From: an uncultured Lachnospiraceae bacterium
GTDB lineage: Bacteria > Bacillota > Clostridia > Lachnospirales > Lachnospiraceae
DNA: 25,130 nucleotides
NCBI GenBank assembly: GCA_910578605.1
Contig: CAJTQG010000009.1
Coordinates: forward strand, 39,283 to 64,412
Direction: 5' to 3'
Translations under genes and position numbers: made by a program
Part shown: positions 22,760 through 25,130 of the stretch, one piece after another
Position numbering within the stretch: the stretch's first letter is position 1
How the letters are laid out: each line of letters opens with the position of its first letter
The notes under the pieces: model-generated
The model's database searches: none
What the model saw: the letters and a program-made list of their open reading frames with translations, nothing else
Told to the model about the DNA's origin: nothing

Positions 22760-24166
22760 CTATTTCCATACACTTTTTAAAATATTCATTCCTTTTTCTA
22801 TTTCCTGCTCCTTCATGCTGCCAAATCCAAGTATAACCGTACTTGGTGTGTTTAAAGGAGCAATGGCAAACTGGGACAAGCCATATATTTTAACTCCTCC
22901 ATTCCTAGCTTCATGAATGATTTGTTGCTCTGACTTTTTGTTTTTTACTTCTACCAGCAAATGAAGCCCTACATTTTCACCATAATAAGTCATTTGCTGT
23001 TCTTTTAATAAATTAATCATCATATCGTGCTTGTTTTTATATAGGGAACGCATACGATTTAAATGTCTTGCATAATATTCTTGTCTTATAAAGCTTTCCA
23101 ATACTTTTTGGTGCAATCTGGGTACAGTGTTAGCATAGTAGGACATTTTCTTCTCATAAATTTCCATAAGCTTGGGCGGAAGCACAAGATAACTCACTCG
23201 AATTGCTGGTGCAACAGATTTTGAAAAAGTTCCGATATACACTACCTTATCTGCTGCATTCATTCCCTGCAAAGCAGGAATTGGTTTTCCCTTGTATCGA
23301 AATTCACTGTCATAATCATCCTCAATAATATACCTATTTTCTTTTTCATTTGCCCACTTCAAAAGTTCCAGCCTTCTTTTCATCGGCATTACATTGCCTG
23401 TAGGAAATTGATGGGATGGCATAATATATGCCGCCTGTGCCTCTTTATGAAGCTCTAATATCTCATAGGACATTCCATTTCCATCCACAGGCACTGCTAT
23501 TATATTACCTCCTAAGCCGCAAAAAACCTTATATGCTTGTATATAGGTGGGATTTTCCATAACTATATTCACCTTTTGTGATTGAAAAATCAATCCAAAA
23601 ATCTGATATAGCAACATTAATAAATATTCATTGCCGGCTCCTATAATAATCTGGTGCGGAGAGCAATTCACCCCTCTAGATTCCCGCAAATAAACACTTA
23701 CCGTTTCTCTGAAATCCAAATCCCCCTTTGTGGCTCCCCCTATAAATAATTCTTCGTTATCCCCACTTAGAATCTCCCTTGTTACTTTTCTCCAAGAATT
23801 ATAAGGAAAAGCATCCATATCAATTCCCTTTAAGGAAAAATCAATATCAAACTGTTCTGTTTTCGTGACAGTCTTCTCCTCTACTGGAAATGTATGTGTT
23901 TGCAGCTGGTACAATAGAGATATATCTGAAACATAGTAACCTTTACATGGAAGAGAATGAATATACCCCTCCGCTGTCAGCTGGGCATACGCCAATTCTA
24001 CTGTACTTCTGCTCACCTGTAAAAATGAAGCAAGTGCACGCGTAGAAGGCAGCCTGGTATCACACTGCAACCGGCTGCCCTTAATCTCTTCCCTTATATA
24101 TTGATAAATTTGTTCATATAATGGAATCTTACTCTCTGTCTTTATAGGAATCATCAATTCTTTCAT
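22760..24166 (-). CDS. MocR/PdxR-type transcription regulator (GntR helix-turn-helix plus aminotransferase fold)
   Basis: ATG 24166 is taken as the start (AGAAGG 13 bases upstream; other in-frame starts are poorer), giving 468 residues. Residues about 12-80 are a GntR winged helix with 'LPSTRALASFLQVSRSTVELAYAQLTAEGYI'. The rest is a class I aminotransferase fold with 'SHQFPTG' (251-257), 'DDYDSEFRY' (283-291) and the PLP Schiff-base lysine Lys316 in 'TFSKSVAP'. MocR proteins use the aminotransferase part as a ligand sensor, often for vitamin B6 or amino acid genes. The usual divergent target gene is missing here: the upstream neighbour is the DUF2225 gene in the same direction, so its target is unknown. 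Confidence 0.93.
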   Translation of the reverse strand: MKELMIPIKTESKIPLYEQIYQYIREEIKGSRLQCDTRLPSTRALASFLQVSRSTVELAYAQLTAEGYIHSLPCKGYYVSDISLLYQLQTHTFPVEEKTVTKTEQFDIDFSLKGIDMDAFPYNSWRKVTREILSGDNEELFIGGATKGDLDFRETVSVYLRESRGVNCSPHQIIIGAGNEYLLMLLYQIFGLIFQSQKVNIVMENPTYIQAYKVFCGLGGNIIAVPVDGNGMSYEILELHKEAQAAYIMPSHQFPTGNVMPMKRRLELLKWANEKENRYIIEDDYDSEFRYKGKPIPALQGMNAADKVVYIGTFSKSVAPAIRVSYLVLPPKLMEIYEKKMSYYANTVPRLHQKVLESFIRQEYYARHLNRMRSLYKNKHDMMINLLKEQQMTYYGENVGLHLLVEVKNKKSEQQIIHEARNGGVKIYGLSQFAIAPLNTPSTVILGFGSMKEQEIEKGMNILKSVWK

Positions 24167-24222
24167 GTATTTATTTAACCTTCTGCCATACTGCAAATCT
24201 TAGAAGAGCATCCATATCACTT

Positions 24223-25083
24223 TTAGTCACACTTATCTCCTAAGTCCGCTTTAATGGCATCGCGAATCATTCGTGCCCGCTCTTTAATTTTCGTGCTGGC
24301 AGCTTTTGATACAATAATAGAACTAATTAGCTTCTGCGCATTTTCATAGTCCTTTGTTTTTCTTCCCAGCTCAGCTACAAGGCATAGGAACGTAAACTCA
24401 TCCATACCGCAGATTGGGAAAACCTCCTCGCTCAATGCTGTTATAAATCCACTGTATGCATTTTGAATCAATTCGTCCTCTTGTTTCTTTAATTCCTCTA
24501 TTTCTTTATCTCTATTTGGTGTTTCTGCTGGCAAGCTCTCAGCTTTTCCACGACACAGCCATGCCAATTTCAAACAAGTATATGCTCTCTCACTGGCCTT
24601 ACCTTTCTTTACAATCGCGTTTGCCAATGCCAATTGATGTCTTGTAATAGCTTCATCGTATGTAAATACTTCACCGGACTCATTTAATCCCTTAAAGGAA
24701 GCTGAAATCTGTTCACGTATCATTTTCATTTGAGGATTTGTTACAAATTTAAAGAATCTGCTCAATGCCGCATAACCACATTCCGGACAGACAATCGCAT
24801 CATATTTTAAGACATCCACTGTCTGATAACGGGGCCTCAAATCGGAATCACTGCCCTCTAGTTTAGCTTTTCCAGTTTTTACTGCCTTGCTCTTAAAATT
24901 CGCATCACACACTGGACATTTATAAGTCTTGTCAAAGAGCAATTCCTCCTCTGTCACCACATGTGCTTCCTGCTTGTGTTGTTCCTTTGCTCCTTCTTTT
25001 TGCTCTTCATCCTTGTCATACAGCTCCATATTAGACAATTTACCTAAGCCAAACTTTTCTAATCCTGATAATAAGCTTCCCAT
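24223..25083 (-). CDS. DUF2225 zinc-ribbon protein
   Basis: The ATG at 25083 has GGAGG six bases upstream; the longer frame adds only seven residues. The 286-residue protein has a zinc ribbon made of Cys56/Cys59 ('YKCPVC') and Cys99/Cys102 ('IVCPECGYAA'), separated by about 40 residues, followed by an all-helical repeat-like part with 'ERAYTCLKLAWLCR' and 'EDELIQNAYSGF'. This is the usual DUF2225 layout (about 230-290 residues). The function is unknown; the helical part suggests TPR-like protein binding. It precedes the MocR regulator by 56 bases on the same strand and may be co-transcribed with it. Confidence 0.9.
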   Translation of the reverse strand: MGSLLSGLEKFGLGKLSNMELYDKDEEQKEGAKEQHKQEAHVVTEEELLFDKTYKCPVCDANFKSKAVKTGKAKLEGSDSDLRPRYQTVDVLKYDAIVCPECGYAALSRFFKFVTNPQMKMIREQISASFKGLNESGEVFTYDEAITRHQLALANAIVKKGKASERAYTCLKLAWLCRGKAESLPAETPNRDKEIEELKKQEDELIQNAYSGFITALSEEVFPICGMDEFTFLCLVAELGRKTKDYENAQKLISSIIVSKAASTKIKERARMIRDAIKADLGDKCD

Positions 25084-25130
25084 CTTATACCTCCATTTTA
25101 TCACATATACTTATTTTCATATTCATACGT

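Overview
The window looks like a chromosomal segment of a low-GC Gram-positive anaerobe of the class Clostridia, most likely Lachnospiraceae. This is inferred from AT-rich sequence, strong GGAGG-type ribosome sites, TTG/GTG starts, a GerMN lipoprotein, a CmpB-type membrane protein, a BspA-like leucine-rich repeat protein and a Cys/Gly-rich small protein. It is not proven. No tRNA, rRNA, CRISPR array, phage gene or transposase was seen.

Layout: (1) 1-1250, plus strand: the end of a leucine-rich-repeat protein, then rpsT (ribosomal protein S20) with a clear promoter, a structured leader and a shared terminator. (2) 1302-8641, minus strand: a compact gene string read comEA - response regulator - histidine kinase - GerMN lipoprotein - comEC - holA. 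The two-component system and the lipoprotein lie between the two DNA-uptake genes. (3) 8795-10561, minus: a small DMT-family (YdcZ-like) membrane protein and an orphan solute-binding protein. (4) 10706-15417, minus: the arginine genes argC-argJ-argB-argD, forming the cyclic N-acetyl route from glutamate to N-acetylornithine and ornithine, with a good promoter and a 12-bp direct repeat upstream of argC. (5) 15619-19163, minus: a formate/nitrite-type channel, a CmpB-family membrane protein, a LytTR-PAS regulator and a DegV lipid-binding protein. (6) 19258-21081, minus: a 607-residue membrane-anchored, very acidic, repeat-rich protein of unknown function, ending in three peptides that resemble the N-terminal EIxAL motif of FliM/FliY. 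(7) 21082-22546: a 620-base gap with several inverted repeats, then, on the plus strand, a 75-residue Cys/Gly/hydrophobic protein with a sigma-K-like promoter, a doubtful 55-codon ORF and a 96-residue helical protein. (8) 22655-25083, minus: a 94-bp inverted-repeat element, a MocR-type (GntR plus aminotransferase) regulator and a DUF2225 zinc-ribbon protein.

Most of the window is ordinary housekeeping. The parts most worth a second look are the 607-residue protein with its three FliM-like peptides, the Cys/Gly-rich small protein with its sporulation-type promoter, the competence/two-component/GerMN cluster, the LytTR-PAS regulator and the nested inverted repeat at 22655-22748. All starts given were chosen by ribosome-site inspection; several differ from the longest open frame.
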